A DNA stretch of 6,901 nucleotides from JBOGIF01 sp050742415 (lineage in GTDB: Bacteria > Actinomycetota > Acidimicrobiia > Acidimicrobiales > AC-14): contig JBOGIF010000163.1 in NCBI GenBank assembly GCA_050742415.1, positions 1 to 6,901 on the forward strand. Direction: 5' to 3'. The translations under genes were made by a program, and so were the position numbers. The notes beneath the pieces are model-generated. The model saw only the letters and a program-made list of their open reading frames with translations, had not been told where the DNA came from and searched no databases. Of the stretch, positions 1-5,496 are shown in pieces (position 1 is the first letter of the stretch; every line of letters starts with the position of its first letter).

Positions 1-48
1 GAGCGGGGCCGCTTCTCAGAACACCTGCGGCTCGGCGCCGCTGTTTCA

Positions 49-363
49 CTACCAGCCGCGCAGGTTCGGACCGTACATCTTGGACCCGGTCGTCAGGCCT
101 CCCGCCGGTGCCCTCTCCACCGACTCGCCGTTCGAGACAAGGGCCTCGAGCTCGGAGTCGATGGCGCTGATGTTGCTCACCAGATCGCGCAGCACCGGCG
201 CCAAGGGCTCGGTCTGGGCGGCGATGGAGCGAACGCCGACCAGCACCGTGCCCACGGTGAAGCTGACGTGGTTGAGGTTGGAGGCGATCTCGATCAGGTA
301 CAAGGCCAAGGCGGCGACGATGATCGCGACCACCGCCAAGGTGAAGATGGTGTTGAAGTCCAT
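49..363 (-). CDS. Small single-span membrane protein, function unknown (104 aa)
   Basis: I do not recognise this family. Residues about 7-27 form one hydrophobic segment rich in V, A, I and L, consistent with a membrane helix or uncleaved anchor. The rest is soluble and mostly heptad-like (around IAAQTEPLAPVLRDLVSNIS), so a coiled coil or helical hairpin is plausible, followed by a short Gly-rich tail ending NLRGW. The ATG start is supported by an upstream purine-rich AAGGAGAGGA ribosome site. The gene lies 27 bases after the 82-aa membrane gene, on the same strand, so the two are probably co-transcribed from the promoter near 684-719. Both have one N-terminal membrane helix plus a short helical domain, so they may act as a pair. 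The gene ends in tandem stops (TAG TGA). Confident as a gene, not in function. Confidence 0.8.
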   Translation of the reverse strand: MDFNTIFTLAVVAIIVAALALYLIEIASNLNHVSFTVGTVLVGVRSIAAQTEPLAPVLRDLVSNISAIDSELEALVSNGESVERAPAGGLTTGSKMYGPNLRGW

Positions 364-390
364 TTCTTTCCTCTCCTTCTCGGTGGTCTC

Positions 391-639
391 TTAGAGAATG
401 CGCTGCAGGGCGGCGCCGTAGCGCCCGACACCCTGGCGGGCGGTGGCGGAGAGCTCCCGCGTGCGCAGGAGCTTGGGAACCGCGTCGAGGGTTCCGGTGA
501 GCTTGACGCCGTGGTCGAGGATGTCGTCCGCGTATGCCTTGATCTCCAGGATGGGCCGCCGGACCCGGTTCAGGAAGAGGATGCACACGGGGGCGACGAC
601 CAACAACAGCACGAGGTTGCCGATGAACCAGAGGACCAC
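391..639 (-). CDS. Small single-span membrane protein, function unknown (82 aa)
   Basis: The protein starts VVLWFIGNLVLLLVVAPVCI, a strongly hydrophobic stretch over residues about 1-22, then a basic stop-transfer patch (NRVRRP) that predicts a cytoplasmic C-terminus. A helical amphipathic domain of about 55 residues follows. I do not recognise the family. An in-frame ATG at 708 would add 23 residues, but I reject it: it lies upstream of the -10 box of a good promoter, whereas the GTG at 639 has GGAGG six bases before it. A 27-base gap leads to the 104-aa membrane gene, so the two form a likely bicistronic unit. It follows the CooC-like gene on the same strand, but the promoter and a 125-base gap suggest at least partly independent expression. 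Confidence 0.8.
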   Translation of the reverse strand: MVLWFIGNLVLLLVVAPVCILFLNRVRRPILEIKAYADDILDHGVKLTGTLDAVPKLLRTRELSATARQGVGRYGAALQRIL

Positions 640-645
640 GAGATA

Positions 646-650
646 CCTCC
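646..650 (-). promoter_or_regulatory. Shine-Dalgarno GGAGG that fixes the GTG start at 639
   Basis: On the minus strand GGAGG is followed by six bases (TATCTC) and then GTG. This is the ideal spacing and supports the 82-aa form over the longer reading frame from 708. Confidence 0.75.
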
Positions 651-662
651 GTTGAGCTGAGG

Positions 663-678
663 GCCGGCAGGCGCCGGC
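663..678. repeat. Short GC-rich hairpin (6-bp stem, 4-base loop)
   Basis: GCCGGC occurs twice around AGGC and is self-complementary, so either strand can fold. It would sit in the 5' leader of the membrane-gene transcript, between the predicted start of transcription and the ribosome site. There is no T-run on either side. It could be a weak terminator for the CooC-like transcript, a leader element, or chance in GC-rich DNA. Confidence 0.3.
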
Positions 679-683
679 TAAGT

Positions 684-719
684 GCCCGCCATTGTATGTC
701 GCCGACATCTAGGTGGAAA
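684..719 (-). promoter_or_regulatory. Predicted sigma70-type promoter for the two membrane genes
   Basis: On the minus strand TTTCCA (714-719) and TACAAT (691-696) are separated by exactly 17 bases. They match TTGACA at 4 of 6 positions and TATAAT at 5 of 6. Transcription would begin near 684, giving a leader of about 45 bases before the GTG at 639. This is a sequence match only, but it is unusually AT-rich for this window and fits the chosen start codon. Confidence 0.5.
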
Positions 720-744
720 GCCCCTACCGGTTCATGAACGGCCC

Positions 745-766
745 CAGGCACCTCCTCAGGCACCTC
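745..766. repeat. Two direct copies of CAGGCACCTC, 12-base period
   Basis: CAGGCACCTC occurs at 745-754 and again at 757-766, overlapping the end of the CooC-like gene. It looks like a small local duplication. No function is evident. Confidence 0.4.
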
Positions 767-1526
767 AGGCGGGAACGGCCATGGCCTCGTCCACGTAACG
801 GATGATGTCGGCGACGGCCTCGCGTACCGGCTCACCCCGGCCGGCGGCAAGGATCGTCCCCTGCCGATCAGCCTCGGCGACGTCGGCGTCGCGGGGCACT
901 ATGCCGGCGAGCGGCACGTCGTACTCGGCGCAAACGCTACGGAAGAACTCGGCGTCGTCGGGCAGGATGGCCTTGTTGCCCACGCCGTAGACCCGCGGGA
1001 TGCCGAGCTCGGCGGCGAGGACGATGGTGCGCCCGGCGGTGAGGATCGACTTGCGGCTCGGCTCCATGATGACGAGCAGCACGTCGGCGTAGGCGAGGGT
1101 GCCGCCCGAGCGGCTCAGATGCTCGAGGCCGGCCTCCATGTCGACCAGCGTGACGTCGGCTTCTTCCTCGATCGCCGCCCCCAGGATGCTGCGCACGGCA
1201 GCGTGGCTCCCACAGGTTCAGCCGGCCCCCGCCTGGGTGATCCGCATGGCGTTCAGAAGCGTGACCTCGCTGGGCGTGACCTCCCCGTACTGGCGGACCA
1301 GCTCGGCCGGGGTGATGCCGCCACCGCCGCCGACAACCAGCGACCTGGGTAGGACGGGCATCTCGTCGGCCCGGGCCGCGTCCAACCCGAGGCTGAACGC
1401 CAGGTTGGGGTTGGAGTCGGTGTCGATGGCGATCACCCGTTCGCCCCGCGCCGCGTAAGCCTGGGCGAGCAGCGCAGACATCGTGGTCTTGCCGACGCCA
1501 CCCTTGCCGACCACGCCGAGCTTCAT
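765..1526 (-). CDS. cooC: CooC-like nickel/metal-insertion ATPase with in-frame TGA (candidate selenocysteine, 253 aa if read through)
   Basis: This is a MinD/CooC-type P-loop ATPase. Known CooC proteins dimerise with ATP and help insert nickel into carbon monoxide dehydrogenase; in the cytoplasm the dimer holds a metal at a CxC motif. Visible here are the deviant Walker A GKGGVGKTT (residues 7-15, signature Lys8), switch I AIDTDSNPN (33-41), Walker B/switch II LVDMEAGLEHL (127-137) and the base-binding Asn184-Lys185. The ATG at 1526 has AAGGAG five bases upstream. Codon 103 is TGA (1218-1220) and is followed by Thr-Cys, exactly where the family has Cys-x-Cys. About 150 codons of clean family sequence follow in the same frame, and the read-through length of 253 aa matches CooC (about 250). 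TGA is an ordinary stop for other genes in this window. Either selenocysteine is inserted, or a Cys codon has mutated or been misread. The metal client is unknown. The gene is separated from the hydrogenase operon by a divergent gene and a terminator. Confidence 0.8.
1188..1220 (-). promoter_or_regulatory. Candidate bacterial SECIS hairpin after the in-frame TGA
   Basis: In the mRNA, GCUGC (1202-1198) pairs perfectly with GCAGC (1192-1188) around the five-base loop CGUGC. The loop begins 21 bases after the TGA, inside the 16-37 base range usually given for bacterial SECIS elements, and has G as its second base, as that model requires. A CCA/UGG pairing outside a small internal loop could extend the stem. 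A competing 4-bp fold (CACG/CGUG) exists. Short hairpins are common at this GC content, so this is suggestive only. Confidence 0.4.
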
Positions 1527-1626
1527 GTGCGCTCCTTCCAGAGAGGGTGCAACATCATCGCGCAAGGCGCTGGCAATAGACTCCGGCGCAGTATCAACAC
1601 CAATCGGGTCCTACAAGGAGGAGCAG
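1527..1626. promoter_or_regulatory. Divergent intergenic region with two strong ribosome sites
   Basis: These 100 bases separate the CooC-like gene (minus) from the 77-aa gene (plus), so promoters for both should lie here. AAGGAGG at 1615-1621 serves the plus gene with a five-base spacer. AAGGAG on the minus strand (1532-1537) serves the CooC-like gene, also with five bases. Weak -10-like boxes occur (TAGACT at 1577-1582 plus; GATACT on the minus strand near 1590-1595), but neither has a convincing -35 partner, so I do not place promoters. Confidence 0.5.
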
Positions 1627-1860
1627 ATGCCGCGCGACTACCGCACCGAGGAAGAGATCCACATGGAGCCGGGTGATATCCACGAGCCCACCAACACGAT
1701 CCCCAGCTACCCGTCCGAGCTGGAGTCCGCTCTGAACAAGGTCGCCAACAGCGACTCGGCCCGCCTCAAGGGCACCGCCCACAACATCGCCAGCCGCCGC
1801 ATCGAGCGCATGCGCGACACACGCTTTTTGGGTAACCCCACGGACTGGAAGCAGGGATGA
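1627..1860 (+). CDS. Small charged protein of unknown function (77 aa)
   Basis: I do not recognise this protein. The ATG at 1627 is decided by a perfect AAGGAGG five bases upstream; a longer upstream reading in the same frame runs antisense through the CooC-like gene and is rejected. The N-terminal third is acidic with two histidines (TEEEIHMEPGDIHEP). The C-terminal half is basic and helical-looking (RLKGTAHNIASRRIERMRD) and ends DWKQG. There is no signal peptide, membrane segment or cysteine. It is the only plus-strand gene here, diverging from the CooC-like gene and converging on the hydrogenase operon, with which it shares a hairpin terminator. The charge layout would suit a small binding or adaptor protein, but that is speculation. 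Confidence 0.8.
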   Translation: MPRDYRTEEEIHMEPGDIHEPTNTIPSYPSELESALNKVANSDSARLKGTAHNIASRRIERMRDTRFLGNPTDWKQG

Positions 1861-1861
1861 C

Positions 1862-1912
1862 CTGAAGCAGCGGGGCTGCCGGCCCCGGCGACCGGCAGTC
1901 CCGCTGCTTCAG
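1862..1912. terminator. Bidirectional 21-bp hairpin terminator between convergent genes
   Basis: The arms 1862-1882 and 1892-1912 are complementary over 21 bases with a single mismatch, which is a G-U pair in the plus-strand transcript, around a nine-base loop. The hairpin begins two bases after the stop of the 77-aa gene and includes the stop codon of the biotin-ligase-like gene (1909-1911). Neither side has a T-run, as is common in high-GC bacteria. It would end transcription from both directions. Confidence 0.85.
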
Positions 1913-2655
1913 ATGATGGTGAGGTCTCGAAGCTGGTCGACGCCGATGCGCTCGACCATCCCGGTGGGCGACTCCAGCTCCAGCCGGGCCGAACGGCCCA
2001 CATGGCGGGCGACGCCGCGCGTCTCCCCCTTCGGCAGCAGGGTCACTCGCACCCGCTCCCCCAGCACCGCGCACCTTTTCTCGTAAGCGGCGGCGATGGC
2101 CGGTGCTCCGTCGGCGGCCAGCTCCTCGCAACGGCGGTCCATAGCGGTGACGACCGCCTCGAGCGCGGCGTCGCGTCCCTCGCGGCCCAGGCCGAGGCTT
2201 ACGAGGTTCATCCGGATCGTGATCACGACGCTTCTCACCTTGCCCGGGCCGAGCTGGATCTCGGCACGAACGGCCGCCAGGGGATCCTTGTGCCCGGTCT
2301 CGACGATGGAGTCAGGCCACCAGGTCTGGATCGCCCTGCCGGTGACAGCCTCGGCGGCGTCCGCCGACGCCAACCCGGCGACGAGCCAGGTGACCTCGCC
2401 CTCCTCCACGGACAGGGTGGGCCGCAGGACGACCGCACACAGCAGCGAGTCCGCCAGCGGGACCGGCCACAGCCGGCCGTGGAGACCGCGGGGGCCGATC
2501 TCGTGGTCGACCATCACCACCGCACCCTGAGGTGCGTCCTCGGAGTTGGCCCACGCCAGGGCCATGGCCTCCGAGGACACCGCTACCGGGAAATGACGGA
2601 ACGGGCGGCCGAACCGCTCGACGGTGGGCACGTCGGGTGCGGGGAAGCCGCTCAC
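1909..2655 (-). CDS. Biotin/lipoate ligase-fold protein, diverged active site (248 aa)
   Basis: The layout follows the BirA catalytic domain. RGLHGRLW (56-63) matches the biotin/AMP-binding loop RGxxGRxW; WWPDS (113-117) stands where ligases have KWPND; and VVITIRMN (143-150) stands where they have VIGIGIN. A C-terminal region from about residue 195 resembles the small BirA C-terminal domain. There is no N-terminal DNA-binding domain, so it is not a repressor-type BirA. The Asn of WPND and the glycines of GIGIN are lost, and the catalytic Lys region is unclear (Lys123 is a candidate), so ligase activity is doubtful. The GTG start overlaps the previous stop as GTGA, and AGGTGAG upstream may serve as ribosome site. 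It is the last gene of the hydrogenase accessory operon. It may have been repurposed for assembly, or may transfer an acyl group to an unknown target. Fold assignment is fairly secure; function is not. Confidence 0.75.
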   Translation of the reverse strand: MSGFPAPDVPTVERFGRPFRHFPVAVSSEAMALAWANSEDAPQGAVVMVDHEIGPRGLHGRLWPVPLADSLLCAVVLRPTLSVEEGEVTWLVAGLASADAAEAVTGRAIQTWWPDSIVETGHKDPLAAVRAEIQLGPGKVRSVVITIRMNLVSLGLGREGRDAALEAVVTAMDRRCEELAADGAPAIAAAYEKRCAVLGERVRVTLLPKGETRGVARHVGRSARLELESPTGMVERIGVDQLRDLTII

Positions 2656-3095
2656 GGCTGACTCACCTGCGGCACCATCCGGTCCACCATCCAGGCGCCG
2701 CCTTCCATCGACAGCTCCACCGACGCCACCGGTAGCGCCCCCCCCAGCATGGGCGCTACCGGGACGTTGAGCACCACCCTGGCCTTCTCGGGCTCGGGGG
2801 GCACGGGGTCGAGCTCGTACTCCAGCGCGTCCAGGTCGTTGCCGGAGAGGTCCGCCCGCAGGCCGTTGATGAGGTCGGCCAGGAACTCCTCCTGCTCGCC
2901 CTCGGCGGCAGTGCCGTCACGCAGCCGGGCGGCCAGCCCTTCGTCCATCCCCCGCTTGCTGGCAACTCGCAAAACGGTGGTCCGGGCTTCCAGGCCGAAC
3001 AGGTCCCAGACGACGCTGTGCTCGCCCCAGACGACGGCTTCCACAAAGGTGCGAGCCCTCGTCAGCGCCCCGGCCTGATCCCCCTGAGCGCTCAC
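2652..3095 (-). CDS. Hydrogenase-operon protein of unknown function (147 aa)
   Basis: I do not recognise the family. The first about 70 residues look helical (RARTFVEAVVWGEHSVVWDLF onward) and the last about 50 look like beta strands ending VELSMEGGAWMVDRMVPQVS. This order resembles NTF2/SnoaL-like small alpha+beta folds, though I see no active-site motif. There are no cysteines, membrane segments or signal. The GTG start at 3095 overlaps the TPR gene's stop as GTGA, and its own stop overlaps the next start in the same way, so translation is probably coupled. The open frame continues upstream of 3095 but that part is antisense-like shadow inside the TPR gene. A strong RNA hairpin lies within its 3' third. 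Operon position suggests a role in hydrogenase assembly or partner binding. Confidence 0.8.
   Translation of the reverse strand: MSAQGDQAGALTRARTFVEAVVWGEHSVVWDLFGLEARTTVLRVASKRGMDEGLAARLRDGTAAEGEQEEFLADLINGLRADLSGNDLDALEYELDPVPPEPEKARVVLNVPVAPMLGGALPVASVELSMEGGAWMVDRMVPQVSQP
2729..2762. repeat. Perfect 12-bp inverted repeat inside the 147-aa gene
   Basis: CCGGTAGCGCCC (2729-2740) and GGGCGCTACCGG (2751-2762) are perfect complements around a ten-base loop. The arms encode P-V-A-P and A-L-P-V. The mRNA would form a very stable hairpin about 75 bases before the end of the gene. Confidence 0.7.
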
Positions 3096-4417
3096 GGCCG
3101 TTCCCACCCGATGGAGTAGAGGAAATCGCGAACGTGGATGCGTTGCACGCCTCCCAGCCCGCCGATGCTCTGGTCCAACGCCCGGTTGGCCGACGTCCGC
3201 TGCTCGCCCTCGATCTGGCTGTGGGCCTGGTGGATCGCTCGGAGCGTGACCTCGTGGCTCTCCCGATCCTGCTCCATGACGATCAGCAACTCGGCCTCGA
3301 GGATGTCCTTGGCGTCCGCTTCGGGCAGCTTGCCGACTGCCAGCGCCAGCTCGGCCAGCCCGGTGGTGCGCCGGGGCTCGGGGGAGCTGAGGTGCCGGAA
3401 CAACCGCTCCTTCAGCAGCGCGGTGGCCTCCTCCGTCGAGGTCTGGGCGAGCAGGGCCGCGAAGTGATCGGACCGGGCAGCACCGGGAAAGTCCTCGGCC
3501 AGCTGCTCCTCGACCCGCTCGAGGCTGGAAAACGCCTGGCGCCAGGCATCGCCGTGGACCCTCGTGTCGAACACCCCCAGCGCGTCCTCGAAACAGGCCA
3601 GTGCCCGTCGGAGGTTGCGCTCCCCACCCAGACCGGCATATGCGAGACCGAGGTTGTGCTTGGCCATCGCGTACTGGAAGGGAAAGGCCGACCGCGAGAA
3701 GACCTGTAGCGAGGCCGAGAAGGCGGTGGCCGCCTCGCTGAGGAAGCTCTCGCGCTCGTCGGGGCGGCGGACGGCCAGGGCGCTGCATGCCACGCCGACG
3801 CTGTGCTCCACCAAGCCCTGATGGTAGGGCGCCTCGTCGGGGTCGACCTCGGCCCGCGCCTGCTCGAAGTCCGCCAGCGCTGCCTCGAGCGCCTCGTCGG
3901 TGCCCATGGCGGTGTGGGCCTGGCCCCGATTGACGAGGGTCGCGATCAGGCCCCGGCGGCTCTCGGGCGTGTCGGAGTCGAACAGCTCGGCGGCCTGGTC
4001 GAAGGCGTCGACCGCTTCCGACGCCTGCCCCAGCTCGGTGCGGGCCAGGCCGAGGTTGTTGAGCACAGCAGCCCGCTCGCTGTCGCTACCGTCGGTCAGC
4101 AGCGCCGCCGACTTCTCGAACAGCTCGGCCGCCTTCTTGCGGTCCCCGAGCCCGCGCTGGGCGGCACCGGCTGCGTTCAGCACGCGGGCATGGTGGACGG
4201 GCTCGAAGCGGGGGTCGAAGATCGCGGCGGCAACGTCGTAGCAGGCCAACGCCTTGCGAAGCCCGTCGGCCGGGCTGGCTCCCGGCGCCTCGGCATAGGC
4301 CAGGCCCAGGCGGTAGGCCACGGTCGCGTGCTCGTGGGGCCGTGAGGAGCGGGGCGTGTCGGAGAGCTGGCGCTCCAGGGCCAGGATCACGTCCTGGCGA
4401 TCACCGGTCATCGCCAT
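3092..4417 (-). CDS. Tetratricopeptide-repeat protein of the hydrogenase operon (441 aa)
   Basis: This is a cytoplasmic all-helical scaffold with no signal or membrane segment. Several TPR units are visible between about residues 30 and 290, with typical A-x-x-x-x-x-L-G-x-A helices: AAGAAQRGLGDRKKAAELFE, then LNNLGLARTELGQASEAVDA, then TLVNRGQAHTAMG, and AKHNLGLAYAGLGG followed by ALACFEDAL. The last about 150 residues are helical but less clearly repeated. TPR proteins bind partner peptides, so here it may dock the large subunit, its protease or the NifU-like protein; that is inferred from context. The ATG at 4417 is chosen because AGGAG lies eight bases upstream; a second ATG two codons in is too distant from that site. 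The gap to the protease gene is 12 bases, the only non-overlapping junction in the accessory block apart from the one after the large subunit. Confidence 0.9.
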   Translation of the reverse strand: MAMTGDRQDVILALERQLSDTPRSSRPHEHATVAYRLGLAYAEAPGASPADGLRKALACYDVAAAIFDPRFEPVHHARVLNAAGAAQRGLGDRKKAAELFEKSAALLTDGSDSERAAVLNNLGLARTELGQASEAVDAFDQAAELFDSDTPESRRGLIATLVNRGQAHTAMGTDEALEAALADFEQARAEVDPDEAPYHQGLVEHSVGVACSALAVRRPDERESFLSEAATAFSASLQVFSRSAFPFQYAMAKHNLGLAYAGLGGERNLRRALACFEDALGVFDTRVHGDAWRQAFSSLERVEEQLAEDFPGAARSDHFAALLAQTSTEEATALLKERLFRHLSSPEPRRTTGLAELALAVGKLPEADAKDILEAELLIVMEQDRESHEVTLRAIHQAHSQIEGEQRTSANRALDQSIGGLGGVQRIHVRDFLYSIGWERP

Positions 4418-4429
4418 GTGGTCGGCTCC

Positions 4430-4921
4430 TCAGACCGCGGACAACAGCTCGTCGACGTGACGCCGGACCTCGGCTACCGCCACCTCGACGGCGGCCGTGA
4501 CCGGTGCCGACATGCCGGTGCCGATCGATTCGGGGTCCTCGGGCTGGCAGCCCACCATGAGCACGTTCGGAGGCAGGACTCCCAGCGCCCGCGCCAGCAT
4601 CATGGCTCGCTCGGGAGTTGCGAGGTGCATATCGGCCAACAGATCGTGCTTGTCGCTCCAGGACAGGGTGTTGACGTCGACCACCTCCGGTTCGATGAGC
4701 ATCACATGGCCGGGCGGCCGGCCGCGGTCCACTGCGTCTATCACCACCAGCGCGTCGTAGCCGGACTGGAGCTCCTGGACCAGAGCCATGCCCCCGATGC
4801 CGGTCTCGACGACCGTCACGCCGTCGGGCAGGACGATGTCGGCCAGCCGGTGGGCAACCTCGACACCGAAGGCGTCGTCGGCTCGCAGGACGTTGCCGAC
4901 CCCGGCGATCAGGATCCTCAC
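4430..4921 (-). CDS. hupD: [NiFe]-hydrogenase maturation protease, HupD/HyaD/HybD family (163 aa)
   Basis: This endopeptidase removes the C-terminal tail of the hydrogenase large subunit after nickel is inserted, in the cytoplasm. It opens with GVGNVLRADDAFG (7-19), the family signature. All three nickel-contacting positions are present: Asp16 (Glu16 in HybD, Asp16 in HycI), Asp62 in VVIDAV, and His92 in SDKHDLLADM. The C-terminal region VGCQPEDPESIGTGMS also matches the family, and 163 aa is the normal size. The GTG start overlaps the preceding stop as GTGA; no clear Shine-Dalgarno is seen, suggesting coupled translation. The large subunit upstream in the operon ends in a motif and 20-residue tail typical of its substrate, so that is the probable target. 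The sequence shows every sign of an active enzyme, unlike the paralogue at 6101-6769. Confidence 0.95.
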   Translation of the reverse strand: MRILIAGVGNVLRADDAFGVEVAHRLADIVLPDGVTVVETGIGGMALVQELQSGYDALVVIDAVDRGRPPGHVMLIEPEVVDVNTLSWSDKHDLLADMHLATPERAMMLARALGVLPPNVLMVGCQPEDPESIGTGMSAPVTAAVEVAVAEVRRHVDELLSAV

Positions 4922-5496
4922 GCGATCGCGCCAGACGCCATCTCGGCGGCCCGCAGCGCGTAGCCCCGTATGACCCACCACGCCAGGTACTCCTCCAGCT
5001 CGCCCCACGCCGACTGGTCGACCTGGTCCTTCCAATTGTCCAGGCGGCGGCTGACCTCCGACGAGATGATCCGCTCGAGAGCCTCGATCGTGCGGTCGGC
5101 GTCTCCCAGCAGGTACCGGTCGGCGGCGTCGTCGCGGATGCTCTCGGCGATCTCACCCGTGGTCGAGTCGATAACCGACATCGCCAGGCCACCTTCGCCG
5201 TCGGTGCCGTCGGTGACGTCGGTGTTGATCTCGAGGGTCAGACCGGCATCGGTCTCCTCCACCCGCCGCAAGCAGTAGCCACCCAGGATGGCCGCCCCGG
5301 CCCAGATACCGATCTCGGCCATGGGCTGGGCCTTGCGCTGCTCGGCGATGGCCTGGTCCGAGAACCGCTTGGCCACAGGAGTCAGGGGGTGGGCCTGGCC
5401 GAGCGCCCGCGCCCGGTAGGCCAGGTCCTCGGCCGACATCCGGCTCCTCGGGCTGGCCTCGGCCTCGGAGCCGGCCGTGGAGTCGGCCGACGTCAC
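4918..5496 (-). CDS. Hydrogenase-operon protein of unknown function (192 aa)
   Basis: I do not recognise the family. After a low-complexity Ser/Ala-rich start, residues 20-60 look helical. Residues about 61-74 (EIGIWAGAAILGGY) are hydrophobic but short for a membrane helix. A strand-rich acidic part with TDVTDGTDGEGG follows, and a helical C-terminus ends in EEYLAWWVIRGYALRAAEMAS. There is one cysteine. The start is uncertain. I give the GTG at 5496 because it makes a GTGA overlap like its neighbours. The ATG at 5439 has GAGGAG four bases upstream and would give 173 aa beginning MSAEDLAYRAR, which may well be the real protein. It lies between the NifU-like gene and the protease, so a role in cluster delivery, chaperoning or docking is reasonable but unproven. 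Confidence 0.8.
   Translation of the reverse strand: MTSADSTAGSEAEASPRSRMSAEDLAYRARALGQAHPLTPVAKRFSDQAIAEQRKAQPMAEIGIWAGAAILGGYCLRRVEETDAGLTLEINTDVTDGTDGEGGLAMSVIDSTTGEIAESIRDDAADRYLLGDADRTIEALERIISSEVSRRLDNWKDQVDQSAWGELEEYLAWWVIRGYALRAAEMASGAIA

Noticed and set aside
1..49. Possible next minus-strand gene starting GTG at 49 and running off the left edge
   Set aside because: The frame is open to the edge (V-K-Q-R-R-R...), but 16 codons with no ribosome site are too little to support a call. A 5-bp hairpin (27-41) there is equally compatible with a terminator.
640..708. ATG at 708 as start of the 82-aa membrane protein
   Set aside because: It lies upstream of the predicted -10 box, has no ribosome site, and would add a polar segment before the membrane helix.
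765..1196. Treating the C-terminal part of the CooC-like gene as a separate gene starting at GTG 1196
   Set aside because: There is no ribosome site, it starts mid-domain without a P-loop, and it is in the same frame as the N-terminal part.
1218..1220. Genome-wide reassignment of TGA to an amino acid
   Set aside because: TGA ends most of the overlapping genes in this window, so it is a normal stop codon here and any recoding must be local.
1483..1626. N-terminal extension of the 77-aa plus-strand gene
   Set aside because: It would run antisense through the CooC-like P-loop, and the perfect AAGGAGG at 1615-1621 points to the ATG at 1627.
2002..2661. Long plus-strand open frames across 2002-4345 and 5748-6805
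   Set aside because: They are antisense shadows of minus-strand genes with recognisable domains, as expected in high-GC DNA. They lack ribosome sites and known motifs.
3096..3788. Upstream extension of the 147-aa gene's open frame to a 378-aa protein
   Set aside because: The added part is Arg/Pro/Gly-rich and lies in another frame of the well-supported TPR gene. A GTGA coupled start at 3095 explains the true beginning.
4922..5035. Longer start for the maturation protease
   Set aside because: The family begins directly with RILIAGVGN, and the GTG at 4921 gives exactly the HybD-like N-terminus. The extension overlaps the preceding gene.
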